Position numbers and translations under genes: made by a program. A model generated the notes under the pieces. The model was not told the DNA's origin. It ran no database searches and worked only from the letters and a program-made list of their open reading frames with translations. Below, one piece after another: positions 14,299 through 14,922 of a DNA stretch of 14,922 nucleotides. This stretch comes from Clostridia bacterium (GTDB lineage Bacteria > Bacillota_A > Clostridia > Oscillospirales > CAG-272): positions 1-14,922 of the forward strand of contig JAFTHF010000280.1 of NCBI GenBank assembly GCA_017457545.1, given 5' to 3'. How positions within the stretch are numbered: the first letter of the stretch is position 1; each line of letters opens with the position of its first letter.

Positions 14299-14922
14299 AT
14301 GAAGAAAAAAAGGATAAGCATGTTTTGGTATAGAATTACTTCTATTGCCGCTGGATTTGTTGCCAGATTTATTTTCAGAAGAAAATTTATCCGTAATGAA
14401 ATAAAGAAGCTTAAGGGTCCCTATGTTATAATTGGTAACCACCAGGCATCTCTGGATTTTGTTAATCTTATGGGAGCCACAAGACGGCCCATTACCTTTG
14501 TGGTAAGCAACTCATTTTACAATACATTGCCTGTTAAAGGCATAATGCAGAAGATTGGAGTTATTCCGAAGCAGCAGTTTCAGACTAATATTACCGACCT
14601 TAAGAGGATGAAGGCAACTATTGATGAGGGTGGTATACTTTGTATCTATCCTGCCGGACTTATGAGTGAGGACGGTCTTTCCACTCCTATCCCTCATGGA
14701 ACATACAAATTCCTTAAGTGGCTTAAGGCTGATATTTATTGCGCCAAGACTATCGGTACATATTTTGCAATGCCCAAGTGGACCAGGGGTATGCGCAGAG
14801 GCAGAACCTATCTTGATATTTATAAGCTTTTTGATAGGGACGAAATTGCAGGACTTGACATTCCCGAAATAAAGGAAAAAACCGATGAGGCGATTTTGTT
14901 TGATGCCTACCGTGAGCAGGAA
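14299..14922 (+). CDS. PlsC-like 1-acylglycerol-3-phosphate acyltransferase family protein (partial, 3' end outside window)
   Basis: The frame is open from ATG 14299 to the window end, giving 208 residues with no stop. The N-terminus is basic (MKKKR) and followed by a hydrophobic stretch (about 8-26), which suggests peripheral or single-pass association with the inner face of the membrane. The acyltransferase block I motif NHx4D is Asn47-His48-Gln-Ala-Ser-Leu-Asp53. The later block that is normally FPEG reads Tyr117-Pro118-Ala119-Gly120, so the usual glutamate is alanine. The family transfers a fatty acyl chain, typically to lysophosphatidic acid in phospholipid synthesis. The altered motif suggests a divergent branch with another acceptor, so substrate is not assigned. 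Start choice is supported by a near-perfect AAGGAGG site. It is first in its transcript, behind a promoter covered by a palindrome. Confidence 0.82.
   Translation, partial: MKKKRISMFWYRITSIAAGFVARFIFRRKFIRNEIKKLKGPYVIIGNHQASLDFVNLMGATRRPITFVVSNSFYNTLPVKGIMQKIGVIPKQQFQTNITDLKRMKATIDEGGILCIYPAGLMSEDGLSTPIPHGTYKFLKWLKADIYCAKTIGTYFAMPKWTRGMRRGRTYLDIYKLFDRDEIAGLDIPEIKEKTDEAILFDAYREQE

Noticed and set aside
1..14922. CRISPR arrays, insertion sequences, integrase or phage genes, toxin-antitoxin pairs and tRNA or rRNA genes.
   Set aside because: I read both strands and found no regularly spaced repeats, transposase or integrase motifs, or RNA gene signatures; gene order and base composition look like ordinary chromosome.

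Overview
The window looks like a stretch of chromosome from a low-GC Gram-positive bacterium, most likely a gut-type member of the Clostridia. The evidence is AT-rich DNA, strong Shine-Dalgarno sites complementary to the Firmicutes 16S tail, extended -10 sigma-A promoters, short U-tract hairpin terminators and an ECF-type vitamin transporter subunit. The exact taxon cannot be read from the sequence. Coding density is high and no gap without a gene exceeds 300 bases. I see no rRNA, tRNA, CRISPR array, insertion sequence, phage gene or riboswitch.

Region 1 (1-5100, + strand) is an operon that probably begins before the window. It encodes an ABC importer ATPase, a two-domain ABC permease of the iron(III)/aminoethylphosphonate type, a sugar kinase strongly resembling N-acetylhexosamine 1-kinase (NahK/LnpB), and a protein that fuses glycerol-3-phosphate dehydrogenase (GpsA) to a glycerol-3-phosphate cytidylyltransferase (TagD). 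A hairpin terminator closes it. The fusion would convert dihydroxyacetone phosphate to CDP-glycerol, the donor for glycerol-phosphate cell-surface polymers. The module as a whole has an import / phosphorylate / activate-with-CTP layout.

Region 2 (5170-7667) is a single gene for a cytoplasmic GH2 beta-mannosidase with its own promoter and terminator. Region 3 (7666-9429) is a single gene for an unusual sigma factor: an ECF-like sigma2-sigma4 core of about 175 residues followed by about 380 residues, including a probable winged helix and a domain I do not recognise. No anti-sigma gene lies beside it. A bidirectional terminator separates it from the convergent genes that follow.

Region 4 (9433-12350) is a vitamin B6-type salvage locus around a compact divergent promoter whose two -10 boxes overlap. 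To the right are a pyridoxal/pyridoxamine kinase and an ECF transporter S component. To the left are a MocR-family (GntR-aminotransferase) regulator that lacks the usual C-terminal part and a cytidine-deaminase-family enzyme. Region 5 (12353-14192) is a single gene for a cytoplasmic GH35 beta-galactosidase. Region 6 (14218-14922) starts a PlsC-like acyltransferase that runs off the window. It has a palindrome over its promoter and an altered acyltransferase motif.

Taken together, the window mixes intracellular breakdown of host- or plant-type oligosaccharides (beta-mannosidase, beta-galactosidase, HexNAc kinase) with envelope precursor synthesis (GpsA-TagD, PlsC-like) and B6 salvage. The most unusual items are the GpsA-TagD fusion and the long sigma factor.
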